Of a stretch of 41,000 bases of DNA, positions 1-7,600 are shown piece after piece; position 1 is the first letter of the stretch; the number at the start of each line of letters is the position of its first letter. The notes beneath the pieces are model-generated. The model searched no databases. It worked only from the letters and a program-made list of their open reading frames with translations, and was not told the DNA's origin. This stretch comes from Bacillota bacterium. Lineage in GTDB: Bacteria; Bacillota_I; Bacilli_A; RF39; UBA660. The DNA is taken from assembly GCA_003524085.1 (NCBI GenBank), contig DOEC01000014.1, positions 1 to 41,000 of the forward strand. Reading direction: 5' to 3'. A program made the translations under genes and the position numbers.

Positions 1-102
1 TTTCCCCTTTCCTATTATTTGTGTTGTAAACCATGCTAGTGATACACTTAGTACTACTACAAGTAAGCTTACTATTACAAGTGTTAATTGTTTTCGTTGC
101 AT
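1..102 (-). CDS. N-terminus of a membrane-anchored or secreted protein (partial)
   Basis: The first 34 codons are present and the gene runs off the left edge. The peptide begins MQRKQLTLVIVSLLVVVLSV and continues SLAWFTTQI, a short basic head followed by a hydrophobic stretch of about 20 residues. That is a signal peptide or a single membrane anchor. An SD (AAGGAGAG) lies about 8 nt before the ATG. The mature part is not visible, so the function is unknown. A terminator-like hairpin lies about 35 nt upstream of the start codon, so expression may be attenuated. Confidence 0.6.
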   Translation of the reverse strand, partial: MQRKQLTLVIVSLLVVVLSVSLAWFTTQIIGKGK

Positions 103-133
103 ATTAATGCTCTCCTTTCTTTTTAAAGACACG

Positions 134-161
134 AAAAAATGGGTAGACTTATTCTATCCAT
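134..161 (-). terminator. Terminator-like hairpin in the leader of the partial gene
   Basis: On the minus strand a 9-bp stem (ATGGATAGA with TCTACCCAT, one G-U pair) with loop ATAAG is followed directly by six U. It lies between the small ORF at 195-254 and the gene starting at 102, so it looks like an attenuator rather than an end-of-operon terminator. Seen in sequence; the regulatory role is inference. Confidence 0.5.
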
Positions 162-194
162 ATAATTGCACATGAAAAACTATAGTTATTTATG

Positions 195-254
195 CTATTT
201 AAATAACCCCCCCCCTATTTGTACTTTATTTTGTACTAAAGAGCTAATTTTCAT
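195..254 (-). CDS. Possible 19-residue leader peptide containing a G9 tract
   Basis: A short ORF starts with ATG at 254 after an SD-like AGGAAGTGAAG and encodes MKISSLVQNKVQIGGGLFK. The three glycines are encoded by nine consecutive G (C9 on the plus strand, 207-215). It ends 34 nt before the terminator-like hairpin at 134-161. Leader peptide plus hairpin plus structural gene resembles an attenuation layout. The ORF is so short that it could be chance; the SD and position are the only support. Confidence 0.25.
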   Translation of the reverse strand: MKISSLVQNKVQIGGGLFK

Positions 255-293
255 GTACTTCACTTCCTATCTTTATTACAAGATAATCTTATC

Positions 294-324
294 AAAAAAA
301 GCACTATATTTCAAGTGCTTTTTT
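294..324. terminator. Bidirectional terminator after secG
   Basis: The stem AAAGCACT (298-305) pairs with AGTGCTTT (314-321) around an 8-nt loop, extended by A-runs and T-runs on both sides. On the minus strand it closes the eno-secG unit. Confidence 0.75.
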
Positions 325-331
325 AATTATT

Positions 332-544
332 TTACATTCCCATAATCATTGATAATACTATGAATAAAAGTCCAGTAAGATAAGTAAGTCTAGTTAAAAA
401 CTTTTCTGCTCCTCTTTCTTTCATTTGACCCATAAGCATTGAATTACCACCAGTGATTATTTGTCCAGCATCACTTGCTTTACCACTTTGTAGTAATACA
501 AGCGCTATTAAAATTATGCTTACTATAATTAATACTATTTCCAT
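332..544 (-). CDS. secG: Preprotein translocase subunit SecG
   Basis: A 70-residue protein with two hydrophobic segments (about 1-20 and 51-69) around a polar loop containing QSGKASDAGQIITGG, the usual SecG pattern and length. SecG is the small auxiliary subunit of the SecYEG membrane channel that aids export of unfolded proteins. It lies 26 nt downstream of eno with its own SD (GAGGAGA), and a strong terminator follows, so it is the last gene of an eno-secG unit. Confidence 0.85.
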   Translation of the reverse strand: MEIVLIIVSIILIALVLLQSGKASDAGQIITGGNSMLMGQMKERGAEKFLTRLTYLTGLLFIVLSMIMGM

Positions 545-570
545 ATTTTTTCTCCTCGTATATTATTTTA

Positions 571-1797
571 CTATAATTCTTCTTCAATTTCAAGTAATCT
601 ATTATATTTAGCTAGTCTTTCTCCCCTTGAAGTAGAACCACTTTTCATAAAAGGTATGTTAAGCGCAACTGCAAGGTCACTTATAAAAGTATCTGTTGTT
701 TCTCCACTTCTATGACTCATTATGCAAGTATATTTATTTTGTTTAGCTAAGACTATTGTCTCAAGTGTCTCATAGAAAGAACCTACTTGATTAGGCTTAA
801 TTAGTATTGCGTTACATAGTCCTTCTTCTATACCTTTCTTTAAAAGTTCTTTATTAGTAACGAATAAATCGTCTCCTACAATGCTTATTTTTTTACCAAG
901 TAAGTCAGTAATCATTTTAAATCCAGTATAGTCTTCTTCGTCAAACGGATCTTCTATACTAATAATTGGATACTTTTTAACTAACTCTTCATAATAGCTA
1001 AGTAACTCTTCTCTTGTTTTATTTTCTTTATCTATATTATAAGTATCTGTTTCGCTATTATAAAAACTACTTGCAGCAATATCTAAAGCAATAAATATAT
1101 TCTTACCGGGAGTATATCCTGCTGTTTCAATAGACTTAACTATTATGCCTAGAGATTCTTCGTTGTTTTCCAAATCCGGCGCGTACCCGCCTTCATCTCC
1201 TACATTAGTATTAAGTCCTTTTTCTAAAAGTAGGCCTTTTAAGCTATGAAAGACTTCACTAGCAGCTTGAAGTGACTCCTTGAATGTATTAAATTTAGGT
1301 ACTATCATAAACTCTTGAATATCTATATTATTAGTTGCATGTTTTCCACCATTTAAAATATTAAACATACAAAAAGGAATTCTAACATCTCTTTTATTTA
1401 AATATCTATATACTTCTAGATTGTTATCTTTTGCAGCTGCTTTTAAGCATGCTACACTAACTCCTAGTATAGCATTAGCGCCTAGGTTACTCTTGTTTGG
1501 TGTACCGTCTAGTTTTATTAATAAATCGTCTATAGTTTTTTGTTCCATAACTTCTTTTCCAATAAGATGTGCTTTAATTATTGTGTTAACGTTATCTACT
1601 GCCTTTAATACTCCCTTTCCAAAGTATCTTTCATCATTATCTCTAAGTTCTAATGCTTCTTTTTTACCAGTAGATGCTCCACTTGGTACAGAAAACACTC
1701 CAACACTACCTTTCTCAGTATATACTTTAGCTTCTACAGTTGGATTTCCTCTAGAATCTAATATCTCTCTAGCTACTACATCAGTAATCTTACTCAT
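571..1797 (-). CDS. eno: Enolase
   Basis: Converts 2-phosphoglycerate to phosphoenolpyruvate in glycolysis. The N-terminal lid motif REILDSRGNPTVEA, the metal-binding SIEDPFDEEDY and GDDLFVTN segments, the catalytic lysine in LIKPNQVGS and the SHRSGETTD loop are all present. The start is placed at ATG 1797 (MSKIT), 6 nt after the SD (AAGGGTG). An in-frame GTG three codons upstream overlaps the SD and is unlikely. At 408 residues it is slightly shorter than the usual 425-435, with a trimmed C-terminus ending RLLEIEEEL. It is transcribed divergently from the small gene at 1908. Confidence 0.97.
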   Translation of the reverse strand: MSKITDVVAREILDSRGNPTVEAKVYTEKGSVGVFSVPSGASTGKKEALELRDNDERYFGKGVLKAVDNVNTIIKAHLIGKEVMEQKTIDDLLIKLDGTPNKSNLGANAILGVSVACLKAAAKDNNLEVYRYLNKRDVRIPFCMFNILNGGKHATNNIDIQEFMIVPKFNTFKESLQAASEVFHSLKGLLLEKGLNTNVGDEGGYAPDLENNEESLGIIVKSIETAGYTPGKNIFIALDIAASSFYNSETDTYNIDKENKTREELLSYYEELVKKYPIISIEDPFDEEDYTGFKMITDLLGKKISIVGDDLFVTNKELLKKGIEEGLCNAILIKPNQVGSFYETLETIVLAKQNKYTCIMSHRSGETTDTFISDLAVALNIPFMKSGSTSRGERLAKYNRLLEIEEEL

Positions 1798-1855
1798 AAG
1801 TATCACCCTTTCTTAATAAATTATACTATATTTTAAGACTATTTAACAACTAAAT

Positions 1856-1883
1856 TTGACAAATTATGTAAATTTAGTATAAT
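1856..1883 (+). promoter_or_regulatory. Promoter of the small Cys-rich gene
   Basis: TTGACA (1856-1861), a 16-nt spacer and TATAAT (1878-1883), followed by an SD (AAGGAAGTG) and ATG at 1908. The eno promoter, with TATAAT on the minus strand around 1821-1826, faces the other way. Confidence 0.7.
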
Positions 1884-1907
1884 ATTTTAAAAGGAAGTGA
1901 CTTATTT

Positions 1908-2213
1908 ATGAAAAAATTATCTATGTATTTAGAAATAATCAGAGATTTAAAAGAAAATACTTACGGTTTATCTTTAGAAAACAGAAAAACTTTATTAGAA
2001 GAAATTAAAAGAGAACTATTTAGTATTTCTTGTAATCCATTAAGTCATTGTGAGTTTTGTTCTGAACTTTTTTATGAAATGAAAATATATTATATCAAAT
2101 GTGAGTACTTAGACAAGATTTTTATAAATGAAGTTCATAGAAAACCAAATACTTTACCTGCTTGTCCGTTTGTAACTTTATTAAATGACGTTAATACACT
2201 TAAATTAAAGTAA
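1908..2213 (+). CDS. Small Cys-rich protein of unknown function
   Basis: 101 residues, not recognised. The first 37 residues look helical (LEIIRDLKENTYGLSLENRKTLLEEIKREL). The middle has cysteines in SCNPLSHCEFCSELF, then IKCEY and PACPF, six in all with nearby histidines, which could bind a metal such as zinc (inference). It has its own near-consensus promoter and a good SD. It is followed 59 nt later by the FemAB-family gene, which has a separate promoter. Confidence 0.6.
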   Translation: MKKLSMYLEIIRDLKENTYGLSLENRKTLLEEIKRELFSISCNPLSHCEFCSELFYEMKIYYIKCEYLDKIFINEVHRKPNTLPACPFVTLLNDVNTLKLK

Positions 2214-2219
2214 AACTAT

Positions 2220-2248
2220 TTTACAAAATGTACTTTTTATGGTATAAT
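2220..2248 (+). promoter_or_regulatory. Promoter of the FemAB gene, with GTAC/TGGTA signature
   Basis: TTTACA (2220-2225), a 17-nt spacer containing TGTAC and ending TGG, and TATAAT (2243-2248). The TGTAC-N6-TGGTATAAT arrangement recurs at the promoters at 6063-6091, 32552-32580, 32647-32675 and (N7) 33158-33185. Confidence 0.75.
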
Positions 2249-2272
2249 TTATCTTATTGAAGGGAAGATATT

Positions 2273-3526
2273 ATGACTATAAAAGAGATTAATGTAAATG
2301 AATTTGATAGTTTTGCAAATAAGCATGTTTTAGGGAGTTTTTATCAAACTAGTAATTATGGTAAATTAAAAGAAAAAGAAGGCTATAAAGCATTATATAT
2401 AGGAGCATATGATAACTCTAATTTAGTTGGTGCATTCTTACTTCTTTCTAAATCAATTTCGTTAAATGTTAAATATGGTTATAGTCCAAGAGGTTTTTTA
2501 ATTGATTACTTTAATAAAGATATATTTAAAGATTTTACAGATAGCATAAAAAAATACTTTCATAAAAAAGGATATGCTTTTATTAAAATTGATCCAATTA
2601 TTATATTAAATGAAGTAGATAAAGATGGTAATAAGTCTTTAAACAATTCAACTAATGAATTAATTATCACTATGGAAGAATTAGGTTATAAAAAATTAAA
2701 GGATAATATTTATTTTGAAAGTATGCTTCCTAAATATAATCCTATAGTTAATTTAAAGACTTTTAGTTTTAATAATTTAGATGCTAAACTACAAAAAAGT
2801 ATTAATAAGATAAGTAGTAAAGGATTAAGTTTAATTAAAGGTGACTTTTATAATATTAATAGTTTGTATGAACTTACTAAAAGAAAAGAAGATAAGGAAA
2901 GTAACTACTATAAATCTATGTATAAAATATTTGATGGAAATAATTTAATAGATCTATTCTTAGTAGAAGTAGATTATCATGAGTACTTACTTAATTTACA
3001 AGATGATCATGAAACAGAAGCTACTATTAATGAAAAGATAAACAAAATATTTCAAATGGATCCGACTAACAAGAATATTTATAATGAGAAAATGCTTAGT
3101 GATAGAAAATTATATGAAATAAATGAAGAGATTGCTGAAGTTAGTAAGAAAATACAAAATAGTATATTTAAAGAGTATGTAGCTGGTGCTTTAGTCGTAA
3201 AACACAATAATGTTGCGAGCATTTATATAAGTGGATTTGATAAGTTCTATAATAGACTTCTTCCAAATCACTATTTACACTACTCTATTATAAATTATTA
3301 TAAGAATGAAGGACTAAGTTTTTTAGATTTAAATGGTATTACAGGAGACTTTACAAAGAATAATCCATATAAAGGGTTAAATGATTTTAAACTTAGTTGG
3401 AACCCAAAGGTATATGAATACATTGGAGAGTTTGATCTAATAATAAATCAAACTAAATATAGTTTACTATGGTCAAGCAATAAATTACAAAAAGAATTTG
3501 AAAAGAAAGGACTTAAGTCAAATTAG
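2273..3526 (+). CDS. FemAB/FemX-family aminoacyl-tRNA:peptidoglycan aminoacyltransferase
   Basis: 417 residues. The opening SFYQTSNYGKLKEKEGYKA and the later SGFDKFYNRLLPNHYLHYSII and DLNGITGDFTKNNPYKGLNDFK blocks are typical of FemABX proteins, which add amino acids from aminoacyl-tRNA to the peptidoglycan cross-bridge at the inner membrane face. A helical insert around residues 240-300 matches the coiled-coil arm of this family. Which amino acid is added cannot be told. This gene implies a peptidoglycan wall. It has its own promoter and SD (GAAGGGAAG), and its stop codon lies inside the terminator that ends the unit. Confidence 0.85.
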   Translation: MTIKEINVNEFDSFANKHVLGSFYQTSNYGKLKEKEGYKALYIGAYDNSNLVGAFLLLSKSISLNVKYGYSPRGFLIDYFNKDIFKDFTDSIKKYFHKKGYAFIKIDPIIILNEVDKDGNKSLNNSTNELIITMEELGYKKLKDNIYFESMLPKYNPIVNLKTFSFNNLDAKLQKSINKISSKGLSLIKGDFYNINSLYELTKRKEDKESNYYKSMYKIFDGNNLIDLFLVEVDYHEYLLNLQDDHETEATINEKINKIFQMDPTNKNIYNEKMLSDRKLYEINEEIAEVSKKIQNSIFKEYVAGALVVKHNNVASIYISGFDKFYNRLLPNHYLHYSIINYYKNEGLSFLDLNGITGDFTKNNPYKGLNDFKLSWNPKVYEYIGEFDLIINQTKYSLLWSSNKLQKEFEKKGLKSN

Positions 3527-3541
3527 ACTTTAAGTCCTTTT
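3506..3541. terminator. Bidirectional terminator between convergent genes
   Basis: The stem AAAGGACTTAAGTC (3506-3519) pairs with GACTTTAAGTCCTTT (3526-3540), with minor bulging, around a short loop. It overlaps the FemAB stop codon and the last codons of the convergent gene at 3540-4088, and serves both. Confidence 0.75.
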
Positions 3542-4088
3542 ATAATTTTATACCAAGTATATACTCTTTATATTTAGAGTTAAAATATATTCCATCACTA
3601 GTTTTATAAGTAATTAGTTTCATTTCTCTATAATCTAAGTACTCTTCTAAATAACATATAATATTTAAATTTAGTAATTCATACAACTCACTATTTTTAG
3701 GAATAAACACACCATTTTCACTATCTAACATGCCATTAAATATATGAATTGCTATTGTTTTTTCATAATCTATTTTTTCTTTTCTAGATAGATACATACA
3801 TTCTAGTTTTTCAAATAGTCCATTACAAATATAATCAGTTGGTGTATACTCTTCTCTTTTAGTTATCATAAATATATAGTCTTCCTTTAAAGATTTAACA
3901 CTCAAATTATAGCCATACATATAAGCTAAAAACTCAAGTTTTTTATGTCTTTTACGAATATTAAACTCTTTAGAAGGAATGATACACTTGTCATATTTTA
4001 GTAACTCATTTAATATTTTTAATTCATCAACATATTCTTTATCATTCTTTAAATTCTCTAACATCTCTTTTTTCTTACTATCAAACAT
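3540..4088 (-). CDS. Protein of unknown function, last gene of the HA-repeat operon
   Basis: 182 residues, charged, no signal peptide or membrane segment, and no family I recognise. It starts MFDSKKKEM after a good SD (AGGAGA, 5 nt). It begins 9 nt after the six-repeat HA protein, so it is very likely cotranscribed with both HA proteins. A weak W/Y-rich pattern typical of HA repeats is not evident, so I do not assign it to that family. Confidence 0.6.
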   Translation of the reverse strand: MFDSKKKEMLENLKNDKEYVDELKILNELLKYDKCIIPSKEFNIRKRHKKLEFLAYMYGYNLSVKSLKEDYIFMITKREEYTPTDYICNGLFEKLECMYLSRKEKIDYEKTIAIHIFNGMLDSENGVFIPKNSELYELLNLNIICYLEEYLDYREMKLITYKTSDGIYFNSKYKEYILGIKL

Positions 4089-4097
4089 AATAATCTC

Positions 4098-5519
4098 CTA
4101 TAATCTAATCATTTTCTTAGAAATACCTAACTCACTTAATTTACTTATTTGTTCACTATTTAACATATCTTTTTCTAATAATTTGAATTGTAAATTAATC
4201 CATTCACTAAGTTTTACTTTAGTACCATTAATAGTTACTATATAGTTTTCAGGTATTATATGGTTACCATAAATATTAGTATACTCTTTTACTGCATTAT
4301 ATGTAGTTAACCATGTAACATAATAAATTTTCTTATTAAATTCGATTACATCCCATATCATATTCATTCTGTTAAGTAATTCTTTTTGTACATCACTAAT
4401 TACTATTTTACCACTTCTAATATTAGATAGATATTCACCCAATTTAATAGGTCTATTATCTAACATAACTACATAATTAGTAGGCACTAATAGATTATGA
4501 AAAGTATTATAATAGTTTAAAGCTGCTCGATAATATGTTAACCATGAGACTTTATTACCTTTGTTAAGGTAACTATCAATGCCTAGTTTTCTAAGCATTT
4601 TCATTTCTCTAAAATTAAGTCTATCACACCTATATCTTTCACATTGATTTCTAAACCATGAACCCATATTTATTGTTTTATTATTATATGTCATCATATA
4701 ATTAGGAGGCATTTCTAGAGTAGCGTATTTATTATAGTATTTTTCTAAAAGTATATACTTTTCTTCCCAAGCTATTTTTCTTTTTTCTATGGTATTTTCA
4801 AGTTTATCAACTCCTAAAAGTGTTAGAAGTTCATATTGTTCGTTAGTTAATTCTTTCATTGCTTTTCCAAAGTAACTACAAATTTGTTTTTTAAACCAAA
4901 CTCCCAAATTGATAGAAGTTCCATCACTAAAAATATGTGTATAGGTATAAGGAATGTCTAAATTTTCATGTTTTTTATAATATTCTTTTACTGCTTCATA
5001 GTTTCTTAACCAAACATTCTCATTATTCTCTTTAATGCTTTTACGTGTCGTTAAGTCTTCTTTAAATATTCCTAATTCTTCTAAAAGCTTAGTTTTAACT
5101 TCACTATTGTATCCTAGTTTATTACTTTTAAGTTTACTCTTTTGAGCATTTAACCAAGGATGTAAGTTAACCACATACCCGTTTTCAGTAGTAACTGAAT
5201 AATTACTAGGTACTTTAATGTCGTTGTGTTCTTTATAATATTTAACAAGTTCATTATAATAAATCATCCAAGTATTAAAGTATTCTATATTATGTACTTC
5301 TTTTATATCCCATATCATACTTATTTCGTTAAGAAGGCTCATTTTTTCTTTAGATAATTTACCATTCTTTCCTAAAGTTCTCATTCTTCCTATCCATGTA
5401 CCAAGTCTTATGTTAGTGTTTTTTGGTACATAAGTACAAGGAATGTTTAGATGGTTGTTTTCTTTATAAAAGTTAGCTGCTTCTTTATAATAAATTAACC
5501 AGTTTTTTTCTGTATCCAT
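4098..5519 (-). CDS. Protein made of six helicase-associated (HA, PF03457-like) repeats
   Basis: 473 residues built from six imperfect repeats of about 68-78 residues, roughly 6-72, 80-154, 168-238, 248-315, 323-389 and 403-470. Each follows the pattern W..Y..a..YY..h.nl..P..Y......(i/v).LG.W....r......L...q..lL..lgi. This is the helicase-associated domain that normally follows DEAD/DEAH-type helicase cores; no helicase motif (Walker A, DExx) is present here. By family analogy the repeats may bind nucleic acid (inference). The start follows a G-rich SD. It sits 14 nt downstream of the two-repeat HA gene in the same operon. Confidence 0.7.
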   Translation of the reverse strand: MDTEKNWLIYYKEAANFYKENNHLNIPCTYVPKNTNIRLGTWIGRMRTLGKNGKLSKEKMSLLNEISMIWDIKEVHNIEYFNTWMIYYNELVKYYKEHNDIKVPSNYSVTTENGYVVNLHPWLNAQKSKLKSNKLGYNSEVKTKLLEELGIFKEDLTTRKSIKENNENVWLRNYEAVKEYYKKHENLDIPYTYTHIFSDGTSINLGVWFKKQICSYFGKAMKELTNEQYELLTLLGVDKLENTIEKRKIAWEEKYILLEKYYNKYATLEMPPNYMMTYNNKTINMGSWFRNQCERYRCDRLNFREMKMLRKLGIDSYLNKGNKVSWLTYYRAALNYYNTFHNLLVPTNYVVMLDNRPIKLGEYLSNIRSGKIVISDVQKELLNRMNMIWDVIEFNKKIYYVTWLTTYNAVKEYTNIYGNHIIPENYIVTINGTKVKLSEWINLQFKLLEKDMLNSEQISKLSELGISKKMIRL

Positions 5520-5533
5520 GTTGTTTTCCCCCC

Positions 5534-6037
5534 TTATTTTAATACTTTTTCAAAAACATTTAAATATCTATTAATATCAATAAGATTTAATAATTCAATT
5601 TGTTCTTCTGTTAAGTCTCCTTTTAAATACCTAAAAGCTTGAACTTTTAACCATAAACCTATTTCTAAAGTTTCTCCATTTTCATCAAGTGCTACATCTT
5701 CTTCTCTTAAGATAGAATTGCCATGTGTATTAAAATAATTTAATACTTCTTTGTAGTACTTTAACCACTCGCTAGATTTTTTTAATACATTCTTTTTAGT
5801 ACCTGACATAATACTTTTCCAAATTATACCAATACTTTCAAGTTTTTTAGTCTGTTCTATAGTTAATTTATTTACTCTATAATAATATTTTTGACGTTTA
5901 AGCCAAGCACCAAGAGCAATATTTTCTCCATTTCTAGTTCTAAAGGTATAGCCTTGCGGGATTTCTAAGTTACCATAAACTTCATAATATTTTTTAGCAT
6001 ATAAAAACATTTCTAACCATTTATCATTATAAATCAT
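5534..6037 (-). CDS. Protein made of two HA repeats
   Basis: 167 residues containing two HA-type repeats (about 6-75 and 89-158), for example KWLEMFLYAKKYYEVYGNLE, then IPQGY and LGAWLKRQ. It lacks any catalytic motif. The SD is GGGGG, 8 nt before the ATG. It is the first gene of a three-gene operon (6037 to 3540) driven by the promoter at 6063-6091. Together with its neighbour it gives eight HA modules in tandem genes, which suggests duplication of a repeat-only protein. Confidence 0.7.
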   Translation of the reverse strand: MIYNDKWLEMFLYAKKYYEVYGNLEIPQGYTFRTRNGENIALGAWLKRQKYYYRVNKLTIEQTKKLESIGIIWKSIMSGTKKNVLKKSSEWLKYYKEVLNYFNTHGNSILREEDVALDENGETLEIGLWLKVQAFRYLKGDLTEEQIELLNLIDINRYLNVFEKVLK

Positions 6038-6062
6038 TTCATAGTCCCCCTTAATTAAGATA

Positions 6063-6091
6063 ATTATACCATATTTGGTACATTAAGTCAA
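6063..6091 (-). promoter_or_regulatory. Promoter/operator of the HA-repeat operon
   Basis: TTGACT (6086-6091), a 17-nt spacer and TATAAT (6063-6068). The spacer carries TGTACCA, six bases and an extended -10 TGG. TACCA and TGGTA form an inverted repeat overlapping the -10, so a repressor could block the site (inference). Confidence 0.75.
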
Positions 6092-6101
6092 ATTAAGACA
6101 T

Positions 6102-6124
6102 AAAAAAAAGAAGAATATTCTTCT
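6102..6124 (-). terminator. Terminator of infC-rpmI-rplT
   Basis: The perfect palindrome AGAAGAATATTCTTCT (6109-6124) is followed on the minus strand by seven more T. It overlaps the rplT stop codon. Confidence 0.7.
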
Positions 6125-6620
6125 ACTTTAAAGCATTTAATAATTCTGCTTTTTTCATAGTAGTATAACCTTCAATTTTCTTTTCTTTAGCTAATTCTTT
6201 TAATTCAGCAACTGTCATATTTTTAATATCATTTTTAACTTCAGCACTTTCTTTAGTTGTTTTATTTTCTAAAGCATTCTTAGCAATATCAATTAACTTA
6301 ACAAATTCATTCATATCTTGAATAGCAAGTTCACTAAGCATTTTTCTATTAATAGTAATTCCAGCTTTATTAAGTCCATCAATAAATTTTGAATAACTAA
6401 TGTTATTTGCTCTACAAGCTGCATTAATTCTTGTTATCCATAATTTTCTGAAGTTTCCTTTATTTTTCTTTCTGTCATTGAAACTATATACACCACTGTG
6501 CATTAATTGTTCTTGAGCTGTTTTATAAAGTCTATGTTTACTTCCGAAATAACCTTTAGCTCTATTTAAAACTTTTTTTCTTCTTGCTCTTGAAACTGTT
6601 CCACCTTTAACTCTTGTCAT
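6123..6620 (-). CDS. rplT: 50S ribosomal protein L20 with a C-terminal Rho-N/SAP-like tail
   Basis: Residues 1-117 are a normal L20 (MTRVKGGTVSRARRKKVLNR, then GSKHRLYKTA and RKLWITRINAACR). L20 binds 23S rRNA early in 50S assembly and, in Firmicutes, represses its own operon through the leader. The protein continues to 165 residues. A lysine-rich linker leads to a roughly 31-residue module (135-165, MTVAELKELAKEKKIEGY then MKKAELLNALK) resembling the Rho N-terminal or SAP fold. The same module ends ribosomal protein S2 in this window (17046-17138). It is last in the infC-rpmI-rplT operon, 14 nt after rpmI. Confidence 0.95.
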   Translation of the reverse strand: MTRVKGGTVSRARRKKVLNRAKGYFGSKHRLYKTAQEQLMHSGVYSFNDRKKNKGNFRKLWITRINAACRANNISYSKFIDGLNKAGITINRKMLSELAIQDMNEFVKLIDIAKNALENKTTKESAEVKNDIKNMTVAELKELAKEKKIEGYTTMKKAELLNALK

Positions 6621-6634
6621 TTACTTATACCCCC

Positions 6635-6823
6635 TTATAACGCTTTCTTGTATCTGTTTGTATCAGCTTTACTTAAAACAGATCCTTTTCTAAAATTTCT
6701 ATTAAAGCTAGTTGCTTTCTTACCACTATTATGGTTTGCACCTGGTTTTCCTATCTTAGTACTTCCACCAGGTCTAACAGTTACTTTTTTAGCTATACCC
6801 TTATGAGTCTTTTGTTTTGGCAT
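6635..6823 (-). CDS. rpmI: 50S ribosomal protein L35
   Basis: 62 residues, starting MPKQKTHKGIAKKVTVRPGG and ending NRYKKAL, the standard L35 length and sequence type. It is a structural protein of the large ribosomal subunit. It is flanked by infC (19 nt upstream) and rplT, the canonical order, with an AAGGAG-type SD. It is controlled with the operon through the leader at 7365-7521. Confidence 0.95.
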   Translation of the reverse strand: MPKQKTHKGIAKKVTVRPGGSTKIGKPGANHNSGKKATSFNRNFRKGSVLSKADTNRYKKAL

Positions 6824-6842
6824 AATTCTACACTCCTTCTTC

Positions 6843-7364
6843 TTATTTTTTTGGTGCTACTACTAAACTTATGGTTCTACCTTCTAGTCTAGGTACTTCT
6901 ACTACATCTGCAACATCATTTAATTTATCAGCAAACTTAACAATTACATCTCTACCAAGTTCTGGGTGAGCAATTTGTCTACCTTTAAATCTAACTGATA
7001 CTTTAACTTTATGACCTTTCTCAATATAGTTTCTAGCATTCTTAAGTTTAGTCTCAAAGTCATGTACATCAATTGTTACAGAAAGTCTGTATTCTTTTAA
7101 TTCTAAATTTTGTTCTCTTTGTCTTTTCTTAGCCTCTTTTTCTTTTTTAAGTTTTTCATACTTAAACTTATTATAGTCTATTACTTTACAAACAGGAACT
7201 CCATTAGAACTCATTAAAACAAGGTCAAGTCCTGCATAATTAGCAAGAGTAAGTGCATCTTGTCTTTTCTTAATCCCTAGTTTTTCACCATTAGGTCCAA
7301 TAACCATCATCTCTTCAAATTTAATTTGTTCATTAATTAGAACATTATCGTTTTGTTTAGCTAT
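6843..7364 (-). CDS. infC: Translation initiation factor IF-3, ATA start codon
   Basis: IF-3 keeps the 30S subunit free and monitors start-codon choice. The sequence NVLINEQIKFEEMMVIGPNG, then DYNKFKYEKLKKEKEAKK and KVSVRFKGRQIAHPELG, is typical IF-3. I place the start at ATA (7362-7364), giving 173 residues beginning (M)AKQNDNVLINEQI, because a strong GGAGGTG lies 6-8 nt before it. An upstream in-frame ATG at 7415 lies inside the attenuator hairpin and would add 17 unrelated residues. Rare start codons on infC are known in other bacteria as an autoregulation device; ATA would fit that. Confidence 0.93.
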   Translation of the reverse strand: MAKQNDNVLINEQIKFEEMMVIGPNGEKLGIKKRQDALTLANYAGLDLVLMSSNGVPVCKVIDYNKFKYEKLKKEKEAKKRQREQNLELKEYRLSVTIDVHDFETKLKNARNYIEKGHKVKVSVRFKGRQIAHPELGRDVIVKFADKLNDVADVVEVPRLEGRTISLVVAPKK

Positions 7365-7521
7365 AGTAAACACCTCCAAAATCATATATAAAAAGTGAAT
7401 ACAAAATGTATCCACTAATTGAACAAAAAAGATATAAATCTTTAAGCTTCTTGGCCCACTAACTACAAGTCATTAAAATTGTCAGTCAGGCGAGTGTGGA
7501 TAACACTTCTTTCTCTTTTCG
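7365..7521 (-). promoter_or_regulatory. infC operon leader (L20-type attenuator)
   Basis: About 155 nt of 5' UTR lie between the promoter and the infC SD. It contains several complementary segments and, at 7394-7416, a 9-bp hairpin (AGTGGATAC with GTATTCACT, one G-U) followed by five U, which is a terminator inside the leader. Leaders of this operon in Bacillus are regulated by L20-controlled attenuation; I infer the same here. A TTATCCACA motif (minus strand, 7495-7503) also lies in it. Confidence 0.65.
7390..7416 (-). terminator. Leader terminator upstream of infC
   Basis: Stem 7408-7416 pairs with 7394-7402, with loop ATTTT and a U run at 7390-7394. It ends 26 nt before the infC start codon, and the infC SD follows. 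Antitermination is needed for the operon to be expressed. Confidence 0.6.
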
Positions 7522-7527
7522 TTAAGT

Positions 7528-7556
7528 ATTATACAATATATTTTATAAAATTTCAA
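7528..7556 (-). promoter_or_regulatory. Promoter of infC-rpmI-rplT
   Basis: TTGAAA (7551-7556), a 17-nt spacer ending TTG, and TATAAT (7528-7533). Confidence 0.7.
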
Positions 7557-7600
7557 GTAGTTTATGAACGATTTTTGTTGTTTCTACTTATTGTACCTAA

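Noticed and set aside
7365..7415. Upstream ATG start for infC (adding 17 residues)
   Set aside because: That ATG lies in the attenuator hairpin with no SD, and the extension is unlike any IF-3; the SD points to ATA at 7362-7364.
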